Of a DNA stretch of 64,000 bases, positions 13,011 to 27,500 are shown piece after piece. Source of the stretch: Osedax frankpressi (lineage: Eukaryota; Annelida; Polychaeta; Sabellida; Siboglinidae); assembly GCA_964035775.1 (NCBI GenBank), contig OZ038313.1:27895062-27959061 (forward strand), read 5' to 3'. The position numbers and the translations under genes are program-made. The notes under the pieces are model-generated. The model was not told the DNA's origin, did no database searches, and saw only the letters and a list, made by a program, of their open reading frames with translations. Every line of letters starts with the position of its first letter. Positions within the stretch are counted from its first letter, which is position 1.

Positions 13011-16000
13011 AATGTATTAAAGTTACACCTAATATAAGTTATAACATTAAAGTTACACCTAATATAAGTTATAACATTAAAGTTACACCTAATATAAGTT
13101 ATAACATTAATGTATTAATGTTACATCTAATATAAGTTATAACATTAAAATTACATCTAATATAAGTTATAACATTAAAGTTACACCTAATATAAGTTAT
13201 AACATTAAAGTTACACCTAATATAAGTTATAACATTAATGTATTAATGTTACACCTAATATAAGTTATAACATTAAAATTACATCTAATATAAGTTATAA
13301 CATTAAAGTTACACCTAATATAAGTTATAACACTAATGTATTAAAGTTACACCTAATATAAGTTATAACATTAATGTATTAAAGTTACACCTAATATAAG
13401 TTATAACATTAATGTTACACCTAATATAAGTTATAACATTAATGTATTAAAGTTACACCTAATATAAGTTGTAACATTAATGTATTAAAGTTACACCTAA
13501 TATAAGTTATAACATTAATGTATTAAAGTTACACCTAATATAAGTTATAACATTAAAATTACATCTAATATAAGTTATAACATTAAAGTTACACCTAATA
13601 TAAGTTATAACACTAATGTATTAAAGTTACACCTAATATAAGTTATAACATTAATGTATTAAAGTTACACCTAATATAAGTTATAACATTAATGTTACAC
13701 CTAATATAAGTTATAACATTAATGTATTAAAGTTACACCTAATATAAGTTATAACATTAATGTATTAAAGTTACACCTAATATAAGTTATAACATTAATG
13801 TATTAAAGTTACACCTAATATAAGTTATAACATTAATGTATTAAAGTTACACCTAATATAAGTTATAACATTAATGTATTAAAGTTACACCTAATATAAG
13901 TTATAACATTAAAGTTACACCTAATATAAGTTATAACATTAATGTATTAAAGTTACACCTAATATAAGTTATAACATTAAAGTTACACCTAATATAAGTT
14001 ATAACATTAATGTATTAAAGTTACACCTAATATAAGTTATAACATTAATGTATTAAAGTTACACCTAATATAAGTTATAACATTAATGTATTAAAGTTAC
14101 ACCTAATATAAGTTATAACATTAATGTATTAAAGTTACACCTAATATAAGTTATAACATTAAAGTTACACCTAATATAAGTTATAACATTAAAGTTACAC
14201 CTAATATAAGTTATAACATTAAAGTTACACCTAATATAAGTTATAACATTAATGTATTAAAGTTACACCTAATATAAGTTATAACATTAATGTTACACCT
14301 AATATAAGTTATAACATTAAAGTTACACCTAATATAAGTTACAACATTAATGTATTAATGTTACACCTAATATAAGTTATAACATTAAAATTACACCTAA
14401 TATAAGTTATAACATTAATGTATTAATGTTACACCTAATATAAGTTATAACATTAATGTTACACCTAATATAAGTTATAATATTAATGTATTAAAGTTAC
14501 ACCTAATATAAGTTATAAAATTAATGTATTAAAGTTACACCTAATATAAGTTATAACATTAATGTATTAATGTTACACCTAATATAAGTTATAACATTAA
14601 TGTATTAAAGTTACACCTAATATAAGTTATAACATTAATGTATTAAAGTTACACCTAATATAAGTTATAACATTAATGTAATAAAGTTACACCTAATATA
14701 AGTTATAACATTAATGTATTAAAGTTACACCTAATATAAGTTATAACATTAAAGTTACACATAATATAAGTTATAACATTAAAGTTACGCCTAATATAAG
14801 TTATAACATTAATGTATTAAAGTTACACCTATTATAAGTTATAACATTAAAGTTACACCTAATATAAGTTATAACATTAATGTATTAAAGTTACACCTAA
14901 TATAAGTTATAACATTAATGTATTAAAGTTACACCTAATATAAGTTATAACATTAAAGTTACACCTAATATAAGTTATAACATTAATGTATTAAAGTTAC
15001 ACCTAATATATGTTATAACATTAAAGTTACACCTAATATAAGTTATAACATTAAAGTTACACCTAATATAAGTTATAACATTAATGTATTAATGTTACAC
15101 CTAATATAAGTTATAACATTAAAATTACATCTAATATAAGTTATAACATTAAAGTTACACCTAATATAAGTTATAACACTAATGTATTAAAGTTACACCT
15201 AATATAAGTTATAACATTAATGTATTAAAGTTACACCTAATATAAGTTATAACATTAATGTATTAAAGTTACACCTAATATAAGTTATAACATTAATGTA
15301 TTAAAGTTACACCTAATATAAGTTATAACATTAAAATTACACCTAATATAATTTATAACATTAAAGTTACACCTAATATAAGTTATAACATTAATGTATT
15401 AAAGTTATATCTAATATAAGTTATAACATTAATGTATTAAAGTTACACCTAATATAAGTTATAACATTAAAATTACACCTAATATAATTTATAACATTAA
15501 AGTCACACCTAATATAAGTTATAACATTAAAGTTACACCTAATATAAGTTATAACATTAAAATTACACCTAATATAATTTATAACATTAAAGTTACACCT
15601 AATATAAGTTATAACATTAATGTATTAAAGTTATATCTAATATAAGTTATAACATTAATGTATTAAAGTTACACCTAATATAAGTTATAACATTAAAGTT
15701 ACACCTAATATAAGTTATAACATTAATGTATTAAAGTTACACCTAATATAAGTTATAACATTAAAATTACACCTAATATAATTTATAACATTAAAGTTAC
15801 ACCTAATATAAGTTATAACATTAATGTATTAAAGTTACACCTAATATAAGTTATAACATTAATGTATTAAAGTTACACCTAATATAAGTTATAACATTAA
15901 TGTATAGAAGTTACACCTAATATAAGTTATAACATTAAAATTACACCTAATATAAGTTATAACATTAAAGTTACACCTAATATAAGTTATAACATTAAAA

Positions 16001-16816
16001 TTACACCTAATATAAGTTATAACATTAATGTATTAAAGTTACACCTAATATAAGTTATAACATTAATGTATTAAAGTTACACCTAATATAAGTTATAACA
16101 TTAAAGTTACACCTAATATAAGTTATAACATTAAAGTTACACCTAATATAAGTTATAACATTAAAGTTACACCTAATATAAGTTATAACATTAATGTATT
16201 AAAGTTACACCTAATATAAGTTATAACATTAATGTTACACCTAATATAAGTTATAACATTAAAGTTACACCTAATATAAGTTATAACATTAATGTATTAA
16301 AGTTACACCTAATATAAGTTACAACATTAATGTATTAATGTTACACCTAATATAAGTTATAACATTAAAATTACACCTAATATAAGTTATAACATTAATG
16401 TATTAATGTTACACCTAATATAAGTTATAACATTAATGTATTAATGGTACACCTAATATAAGTTATAACATTAATGTATTAAAGTTACACCTAATATAAG
16501 TTATAAAATTAATGTATTAAAGTTACACCTAATATAAGTTATAACATTAATGTATTAATGTTACACCTAATATAAGTTATAACATTAATGTATTAAAGTT
16601 ACACCTAATATAAGTTATAACATTAATGTATTAAAGTTACACCTAATATAAGTTATAACATTAATGTAATAAAGTTACACCTAATATAAGTTATAACATT
16701 AATGTATTAAAGTTACACCTAATATAAGTTATAACATTAAAGTTACACCTAATATAAGTTATAACATTAAAGTTACACCTAATATAAGTTATAACATTAA
16801 TGTATTAAAGTTACAC
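12749..16816. repeat. Zone B higher-order repeat, copy 2 (4,068 bp, simplest form)
   Basis: Measured from CTATTGTAAG at 12749 to CTATTATAAG at 16817. In order it holds TGTTACATCT (13119), TTGTAAC (13469), ACATAATATA/TTACGCC (14759/14785), CTATTATAAG (14829), TATGTT (15009), AGTCAC (15501), TAGAAG (15905), TTACAAC (16319) and ATGGTAC (16444). Each subblock occurs once, so this copy serves as the reference for reading the duplications in copy 1. Confidence 0.86.
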
Positions 16817-18935
16817 CTATTATAAGTTATAACATTAAAGTTACACCTAATATAAGTTATAACATTAAAGTTACATCTAATATAAGTTATAACATTAATG
16901 TATTAAAGTTACATCTAATATAAGTTATAACATTAATGTATTAAAGTTACACCTAATATAAGTTATAACATTAATGTAATAAAGTTACACCTAATATAAG
17001 TTATAACATTAATGTATTAAAGTTACACCTAATATAAGTTATAACATTAAAGTTACACCTAATATAAGTTATAACATTAATGTATTAAAGTTACACCTAA
17101 TATAAGTTATAACATTAATGTATTAAAGTTACACCTAATATAAGTTATAACATTAAAGTTACACCTAATATAAGTTATAACATTAAAGTTACACCTAATA
17201 TAAGTTATAACATTAATGTATTAATGTTACATCTAATATAAGTTATAACATTAAAATTACATCTAATATAAGTTATAACATTAAAGTTACACCTAATATA
17301 AGTTATAACATTAAAGTTACACCTAATATAAGTTATAACATTAATGTATTAATGTTACACCTAATATAAGTTATAACATTAAAATTACATCTAATATAAG
17401 TTATAACATTAAAGTTACACCTAATATAAGTTATAACACTAATGTATTAAAGTTACACCTAATATAAGTTATAACATTAATGTATTAAAGTTACACCTAA
17501 TATAAGTTATAACATTAATGTTACACCTAATATAAGTTATAACATTAATGTATTAAAGTTACACCTAATATAAGTTGTAACATTAATGTATTAAAGTTAC
17601 ACCTAATATAAGTTATAACATTAATGTATTAAAGTTACACCTAATATAAGTTATAACATTAAAATTACATCTAATATAAGTTATAACATTAAAGTTACAC
17701 CTAATATAAGTTATAACACTAATGTATTAAAGTTACACCTAATATAAGTTATAACATTAATGTATTAAAGTTACACCTAATATAAGTTATAACATTAATG
17801 TTACACCTAATATAAGTTATAACATTAATGTATTAAAGTTACACCTAATATAAGTTATAACATTAATGTATTAAAGTTACACCTAATATAAGTTATAACA
17901 TTAATGTATTAAAGTTACACCTAATATAAGTTATAACATTAATGTATTAAAGTTACACCTAATATAAGTTATAACATTAATGTATTAAAGTTACACCTAA
18001 TATAAGTTATAACATTAAAGTTACACCTAATATAAGTTATAACATTAATGTATTAAAGTTACACCTAATATAAGTTATAACATTAAAGTTACACCTAATA
18101 TAAGTTATAACATTAATGTATTAAAGTTACACCTAATATAAGTTATAACATTAATGTATTAAAGTTACACCTAATATAAGTTATAACATTAATGTATTAA
18201 AGTTACACCTAATATAAGTTATAACATTAATGTATTAAAGTTACACCTAATATAAGTTATAACATTAAAGTTACACCTAATATAAGTTATAACATTAAAG
18301 TTACACCTAATATAAGTTATAACATTAAAGTTACACCTAATATAAGTTATAACATTAATGTATTAAAGTTACACCTAATATAAGTTATAACATTAATGTT
18401 ACACCTAATATAAGTTATAACATTAAAGTTACACCTAATATAAGTTACAACATTAATGTATTAATGTTACACCTAATATAAGTTATAACATTAAAATTAC
18501 ACCTAATATAAGTTATAACATTAATGTATTAATGTTACACCTAATATAAGTTATAACATTAATGTTACACCTAATATAAGTTATAATATTAATGTATTAA
18601 AGTTACACCTAATATAAGTTATAAAATTAATGTATTAAAGTTACACCTAATATAAGTTATAACATTAATGTATTAATGTTACACCTAATATAAGTTATAA
18701 CATTAATGTATTAAAGTTACACCTAATATAAGTTATAACATTAATGTATTAAAGTTACACCTAATATAAGTTATAACATTAATGTAATAAAGTTACACCT
18801 AATATAAGTTATAACATTAATGTATTAAAGTTACACCTAATATAAGTTATAACATTAAAGTTACACATAATATAAGTTATAACATTAAAGTTACGCCTAA
18901 TATAAATTATAACATTAATGTATTAAAGTTACACC
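16817..18935. repeat. Zone B higher-order repeat, copy 3 (partial)
   Basis: Markers follow copy 2 at a constant 4,106 bp: TGTTACATCT 17225, TTGTAAC 17575, ACATAATATA 18865, TTACGCC 18891 and CTATTATAAG 18935. The first interval is one long monomer longer than in copy 2, which explains 4,106 against 4,068. From about 18,690 onward the same bases also belong to the left end of the 5.8-kb tandem pair of zone C. The two families therefore overlap here and zone C seems to have grown out of zone B. Confidence 0.83.
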
Positions 18936-21900
18936 TATTATAAGTTATAACATTAAAGTTACACCTAATATAAGTTATAACATTAATGTATTAAAGTTAC
19001 ACCTAATATAAGTTATAACATTAATGTATTAAAGTTACACCTAATATAAGTTATAACATTAAAGTTACACCTAATATAAGTTATAACATTAATGTATTAA
19101 AGTTACACCTAATATAAGTTATAACATTAAAGTTACACCTAATATAAGTTATAACATTAAAGTTACACCTAATATAAGTTATAACATTAATGTATTAATG
19201 TTACACCTAATATAAGTTATAACATTAAAATTACATCTAATATAAGTTATAACATTAAAGTTACACCTAATATAAGTTATAACACTAATGTATTAAAGTT
19301 ACACCTAATATAAGTTATAACATTAATGTATTAAAGTTACACCTAATATAAGTTATAACATTAATGTATTAAAGTTACACCTAATATAAGTTATAACATT
19401 AATGTATTAAAGTTACACCTAATATAAGTTATAACATTAAAATTACACCTAATATAATTTATAACATTAAAGTTACACCTAATATAAGTTATAACATTAA
19501 TGTATTAAAGTTATATCTAATATAAGTTATAACATTAATGTATTAAAGTTACACCTAATATAAGTTATAACATTAAAGTTACACCTAATATAAGTTATAA
19601 CATTAATGTATTAAAGTTACACCTAATATAAGTTATAACATTAAAATTACACCTAATATAATTTATAACATTAAAGTTACACCTAATATAAGTTATAACA
19701 TTAATGTATTAAAGTTACACCTAATATAAGTTATAACATTAATGTATTAAAGTTACACCTAATATAAGTTATAATATTAATGTATTAAAGTTACACCTAA
19801 TATAAGTTATAACATTAATGTATAGAAGTTACACCTAATATAAGTTATAACATTAAAATTACACCTAATATAAGTTATAACATTAAAGTTACACCTAATA
19901 TAAGTTATAACATTAAAATTACACCTAATATAAGTTATAACATTAATGTATTAAAGTTACACCTAATATAAGTTATAACATTAATGTATTAATGTTACAC
20001 CTAATATAAGTTATAACATTAATGTATTAATGTTACACCTAATATAAGTTATAACATTAAAGTTACACCTAATATAAGTTATAACATTAATGTATTAATG
20101 TTACACCTAATATAAGTTATAACATTAAAGTTACACCTAATATAAGTTATAACATTAATGTATTGAAGTTACACCTAATATAAGTTATAACATTAATGTA
20201 TTAATGTTACACCTAATATAAGTTATAACATTAATATATTAAACTTACACTTAATATAAGTTATAACATTAATATATTAAAGTTACACTTAATATAAGTT
20301 ATAACATTAATGTATTAATGTTACACCTAATATAAGTTATAACATTAAAGTTACACCTAATATAAGTTATAACACTAATGTATTAAAGTTACACCTAATA
20401 TAAGTTACAACATTAATGTATTGAAGTTACACCTAATATAAGTTATAACATTAAAATTACACTTAATATAAGTTATAACATTAATATATTAAAGTTATAC
20501 CTAATATAAGTTATAACATTAAAGTTACACCTAATATAAGTTATAACATTAAAATTACACCTAATATAAGTTATAACATTAATGTATTAAAGTTACACCT
20601 AATATGAGTTATAACATTAATGTATTAAAGTTACACTTAATATAAGTTATAACATTAATGTATTAATGGTACACCTAATATAAGTTATAACATTAAAATT
20701 ACACCTAATATAAGTTATAACATTAATGTATTAATGTTACACCTAATATAAGTTATAACATTAAAATTACACCTAATATAAGTTACAACATTAATGTATT
20801 AAAGTTACACCTAATATAAGTTATAACATTAAAGTTACACCTAATATAATTTATAACATTAAAATTACACCTAATATAAGTTATAACATTAATGTATTAA
20901 TGGTACACCTAATATAAGTTATAACATTAAAATTACACCTAATATAAGTTATAACATTAATGTATTAAAGTTACACCTAATATAAGTTATAACATTAATG
21001 TATTAAAGTTACACCTAATATAAATTATAACATTAAAATTACACCTAATATAAGTTATAACATTAATGTATTAAAGTTACACCTAATATAAGTTATAACA
21101 TTAATGTATTAAAGTTACACCTAATATAAGTTATAACATTAATGTATTAAAGTTACACCTAATATAAGTTATAACATTAATGTATTAATGTTACACCTAA
21201 TATAAGTTATAACATTAATGTATTAATGTTACACCTAATATAAGTTATAACATTAATGTATTAAAGTTACACCTAATATAAGTTATAACATTAATGTATT
21301 AAAGTTACACCTAATATAAGTTATAACATTAAAATTACACTTAATATAAGTTATAACATTAATGTATTAATGTTACACCTAATATAAGTTATAACATTAA
21401 AATTAAATCTAATATAAGTTATAACATTAATGTATTAATGTTACACCTAATATAAGTTATAACATTAAAATTACACCTAATATAAGTTATAACATTAATG
21501 TATTAAAGTTACACCTAATATAAGTTATAACATTAAAGTTACACCTAATATAAGTTATAACATTAAAGTTACACCTAATATAATTTATAACATTAAAGTT
21601 ACACCTAATATAAGTTATAACATTAATGTATTAATGTTACACCTAATATAAGTTATAACATTAAAGTTACACCTAATATAAGTTATAACATTAATGTATT
21701 GAAGTTACACCTAATATAAATTATAACATTAAAATTACACCTAATATAATTTATAACATTAAAGTTACACCTAATATAAGTTATAACATTAAAGTTACAC
21801 CTAATATAAGTTATAACATTAATGTATTAAAGTTACACCTAATATAAGTTATAACATTAATGTATTAAAGTTACACCTAATATAAGTTATAACATTAATG

Positions 21901-24510
21901 TATTAAAGTTACACCTAATATAAGTTATAACATTAAATTTACACTTAATATAAGTTATAACATTAATGTATTAAAGTTACACCTAATATAAGTTATAACA
22001 TTAAAGTTACACCTAATATAAGTTATAAAATTAAAGTTACACCTAATATAAGTTATAACATTAATGTATTAATGTTACACCTAATATAAGTTATAACATT
22101 AAAATTACATCTAATATAATTTATAACATTAAAGTCACACCTAATATAAGTTATAACATTAATGTATTAAAGTTACACCTAATATAAGTTATAACATTAA
22201 AGTTACACCTAATATAAGTTATAACATTAATGTATTGAAGTTACACCTAATATAAGTTATAACATTAAAATTACACCTAATATAATTTATAACATTAAAG
22301 TTACACCTAATATAAGTTATAACATTAATATATTAAAGTTACACCTAATATAAGTTATAACATTAAAGTTACACCTAATATAAGTTATAACATTAATGTA
22401 TTAAAGTTACACCTAATATAAGTTATAACATTAAATTAACACTTAATATAAGTTATAACATTAATGTATTAAAGTTACACCTAATATAAGTTATAACATT
22501 AAAGTTACACCTAATATAAGTTATAACATTAAAGTTACACCTAATATAAGTTATAACATTAATGTATTAATGTTACACCTAATATAAGTTATAACATTAA
22601 AATTACACCTAATATAAGTTATAACATTAATGTATTAAAGTTACACCTAATATAAGTTATAACATTAATGTATTAAAGTTACACCTAATATAAGTTATAA
22701 CATTAATGTATTAAAGTTACACCTAATATAAGTTATAACATTAATGTTACACCTAATATAAGTTATAACACTAATGTATTAAAGTTACATCTAATATAAG
22801 TTACAACATTAATGTATTAAAGTTACACCTAATATAAGTTATAACATTAATGTATTAAAGTTACACCTAATATAAGTTATAACATTAATGTATTAAAGTT
22901 ACACCTAATATAAGTTATAACATTAATGTATTAAAGTTACACCTAATATAAGTTATAACATTAAAATTACACCTAATATAATTTATAACATTAAAGTTAC
23001 ACCTAATATAAGTTATAACATTAATGTATTAAAGTTACACTTAATATAAGTTATAACATTAATGTATTAATGGTACACCTAATATAAGTTATAACATTAA
23101 AATTACACCTAATATAAGTTATAACATTAATGTATTAATGTTACACCTAATATAAGTTATAACATTAAAATTACACCTAATATAAGTTACAACATTAATG
23201 TATTAAAGTTACACCTAATATAAGTTATAACATTAAAGTTACACCTAATATAAGTTATAACATTAAAATTACACCTAATATAAGTTATAACATTAATGTA
23301 TTAATGGTACACCTAATATAAGTTATAACATTAAAATTACACCTAATATAAGTTATAACATTAATGTATTAAAGTTACACCTAATATAAGTTATAACATT
23401 AATGTATTAAAGTTACACCTAATATAAGTTATAACATTAAAATTACACCTAATATAAGTTATAACATTAATGTATTAAAGTTACACCTAATATAAGTTAT
23501 AACATTAATGTATTAAAGTTACACCTAATATAAGTTATAACATTAATGTATTAATGTTACACCTAATATAAGTTATAACATTAATGTATTAATGTTACAC
23601 CTAATATAAGTTATAACATTAATGTATTAAAGTTACACCTAATATAAGTTATAACATTAATGTATTAAAGTTACACCTAATATAAGTTATAACATTAAAA
23701 TTACACTTAATATAAGTTATAACATTAATGTATTAATGTTACACCTAATATAAGTTATAACATTAAAATTAAATCTAATATAAGTTATAACATTAATGTA
23801 TTAATGTTACACCTAATATAAGTTATAACATTAAAATTACACCTAATATAAGTTATAACATTAATGTATTAAAGTTACACCTAATATAAGTTATAACATT
23901 AAAGTTACACCTAATATAAGTTATAACATTAAAGTTACACCTAATATAATTTATAACATTAAAGTTACACCTAATATAAGTTATAACATTAATGTATTAA
24001 TGTTACACCTAATATAAGTTATAACATTAAAGTTACACCTAATATAAGTTATAACATTAATGTATTGAAGTTACACCTAATATAAATTATAACATTAAAA
24101 TTACACCTAATATAATTTATAACATTAAAGTTACACCTAATATAAGTTATAACATTAAAGTTACACCTAATATAAGTTATAACATTAATGTATTAAAGTT
24201 ACACCTAATATAAGTTATAACATTAATGTATTAAAGTTACACCTAATATAAGTTATAACATTAAATTTACACTTAATATAAGTTATAACATTAATGTATT
24301 AAAGTTACACCTAATATAAGTTATAACATTAAAGTTACACCTAACATAAGTTATAAAATTAAAGTTACACCTAATATAAGTTATAACATTAATGTATTAA
24401 TGTTACACCTAATATAAGTTATAACATTAAAATTACATCTAATATAATTTATAACATTAAAGTCACACCTAATATAAGTTATAACATTAATGTATTAAAG
24501 TTACACCTAA
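18690..24510. repeat. Zone C higher-order repeat, copy 1 (5.8 kb)
   Basis: Nearly every rare variant here recurs 5,784 bp downstream: ACATAATATA 18865/24649, CTATTATAAG 18935/24719, TAGAAG 19823/25607, AAACTTACACTT 20241/26025, TATGAG 20603/26387, AATTAAATCT 21401/27185, AATTAACACT 22434/28218, and AATTAAATCT again 23767/29551. On the right the offset becomes 5,822 (AAATTTACACTT about 24263/30085; CTAACATAAG 24341/30163), one extra long monomer in copy 2. Matching ends near 24,510, exactly where copy 2 begins, so the pair is a true tandem duplication. Confidence 0.9.
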
Positions 24511-27500
24511 TATAAGTTATAACATTAATGTATTAAAGTTACACCTAATATAAGTTATAACATTAATGTAATAAAGTTACACCTAATATAAGTTATAACA
24601 TTAATGTATTAAAGTTACACCTAATATAAGTTATAACATTAAAGTTACACATAATATAAGTTATAACATTAAAGTTACGCCTAATATAAATTATAACATT
24701 AATGTATTAAAGTTACACCTATTATAAGTTATAACATTAAAGTTACACCTAATATAAGTTATAACATTAATGTATTAAAGTTACACCTAATATAAGTTAT
24801 AACATTAATGTATTAAAGTTACACCTAATATAAGTTATAACATTAAAGTTACACCTAATATAAGTTATAACATTAATGTATTAAAGTTACACCTAATATA
24901 AGTTATAACATTAAAGTTACACCTAATATAAGTTATAACATTAAAGTTACACCTAATATAAGTTATAACATTAATGTATTAATGTTACACCTAATATAAG
25001 TTATAACATTAAAATTACATCTAATATAAGTTATAACATTAAAGTTACACCTAATATAAGTTATAACACTAATGTATTAAAGTTACACCTAATATAAGTT
25101 ATAACATTAATGTATTAAAGTTACACCTAATATAAGTTATAACATTAATGTATTAAAGTTACACCTAATATAAGTTATAACATTAATGTATTAAAGTTAC
25201 ACCTAATATAAGTTATAACATTAAAATTACACCTAATATAATTTATAACATTAAAGTTACACCTAATATAAGTTATAACATTAATGTATTAAAGTTATAT
25301 CTAATATAAGTTATAACATTAATGTATTAAAGTTACACCTAATATAAGTTATAACATTAAAGTTACACCTAATATAAGTTATAACATTAATGTATTAAAG
25401 TTACACCTAATATAAGTTATAACATTAAAATTACACCTAATATAATTTATAACATTAAAGTTACACCTAATATAAGTTATAACATTAATGTATTAAAGTT
25501 ACACCTAATATAAGTTATAACATTAATGTATTAAAGTTACACCTAATATAAGTTATAATATTAATGTATTAAAGTTACACCTAATATAAGTTATAACATT
25601 AATGTATAGAAGTTACACCTAATATAAGTTATAACATTAAAATTACACCTAATATAAGTTATAACATTAAAGTTACACCTAATATAAGTTATAACATTAA
25701 AATTACACCTAATATAAGTTATAACATTAATGTATTAAAGTTACACCTAATATAAGTTATAACATTAATGTATTAATGTTACACCTAATATAAGTTATAA
25801 CATTAATGTATTAATGTTACACCTAATATAAGTTATAACATTAAAGTTACACCTAATATAAGTTATAACATTAATGTATTAATGTTACACCTAATATAAG
25901 TTATAACATTAAAGTTACACCTAATATAAGTTATAACATTAATGTATTGAAGTTACACCTAATATAAGTTATAACATTAATGTATTAATGTTACACCTAA
26001 TATAAGTTATAACATTAATATATTAAACTTACACTTAATATAAGTTATAACATTAATATATTAAAGTTACACTTAATATAAGTTATAACATTAATGTATT
26101 AATGTTACACCTAATATAAGTTATAACATTAAAGTTACACCTAATATAAGTTATAACACTAATGTATTAAAGTTACACCTAATATAAGTTACAACATTAA
26201 TGTATTGAAGTTACACCTAATATAAGTTATAACATTAAAATTACACTTAATATAAGTTATAACATTAATATATTAAAGTTATACCTAATATAAGTTATAA
26301 CATTAAAGTTACACCTAATATAAGTTATAACATTAAAATTACACCTAATATAAGTTATAACATTAATGTATTAAAGTTACACCTAATATGAGTTATAACA
26401 TTAATGTATTAAAGTTACACTTAATATAAGTTATAACATTAATGTATTAATGGTACACCTAATATAAGTTATAACATTAAAATTACACCTAATATAAGTT
26501 ATAACATTAATGTATTAATGTTACACCTAATATAAGTTATAACATTAAAATTACACCTAATATAAGTTACAACATTAATGTATTAAAGTTACACCTAATA
26601 TAAGTTATAACATTAAAGTTACACCTAATATAATTTATAACATTAAAATTACACCTAATATAAGTTATAACATTAATGTATTAATGGTACACCTAATATA
26701 AGTTATAACATTAAAATTACACCTAATATAAGTTATAACATTAATGTATTAAAGTTACACCTAATATAAGTTATAACATTAATGTATTAAAGTTACACCT
26801 AATATAAATTATAACATTAAAATTACACCTAATATAAGTTATAACATTAATGTATTAAAGTTACACCTAATATAAGTTATAACATTAATGTATTAAAGTT
26901 ACACCTAATATAAGTTATAACATTAATGTATTAAAGTTACACCTAATATAAGTTATAACATTAATGTATTAATGTTACACCTAATATAAGTTATAACATT
27001 AATGTATTAATGTTACACCTAATATAAGTTATAACATTAATGTATTAAAGTTACACCTAATATAAGTTATAACATTAATGTATTAAAGTTACACCTAATA
27101 TAAGTTATAACATTAAAATTACACTTAATATAAGTTATAACATTAATGTATTAATGTTACACCTAATATAAGTTATAACATTAAAATTAAATCTAATATA
27201 AGTTATAACATTAATGTATTAATGTTACACCTAATATAAGTTATAACATTAAAATTACACCTAATATAAGTTATAACATTAATGTATTAAAGTTACACCT
27301 AATATAAGTTATAACATTAAAGTTACACCTAATATAAGTTATAACATTAAAGTTACACCTAATATAATTTATAACATTAAAGTTACACCTAATATAAGTT
27401 ATAACATTAATGTATTAATGTTACACCTAATATAAGTTATAACATTAAAGTTACACCTAATATAAGTTATAACATTAATGTATTGAAGTTACACCTAATA

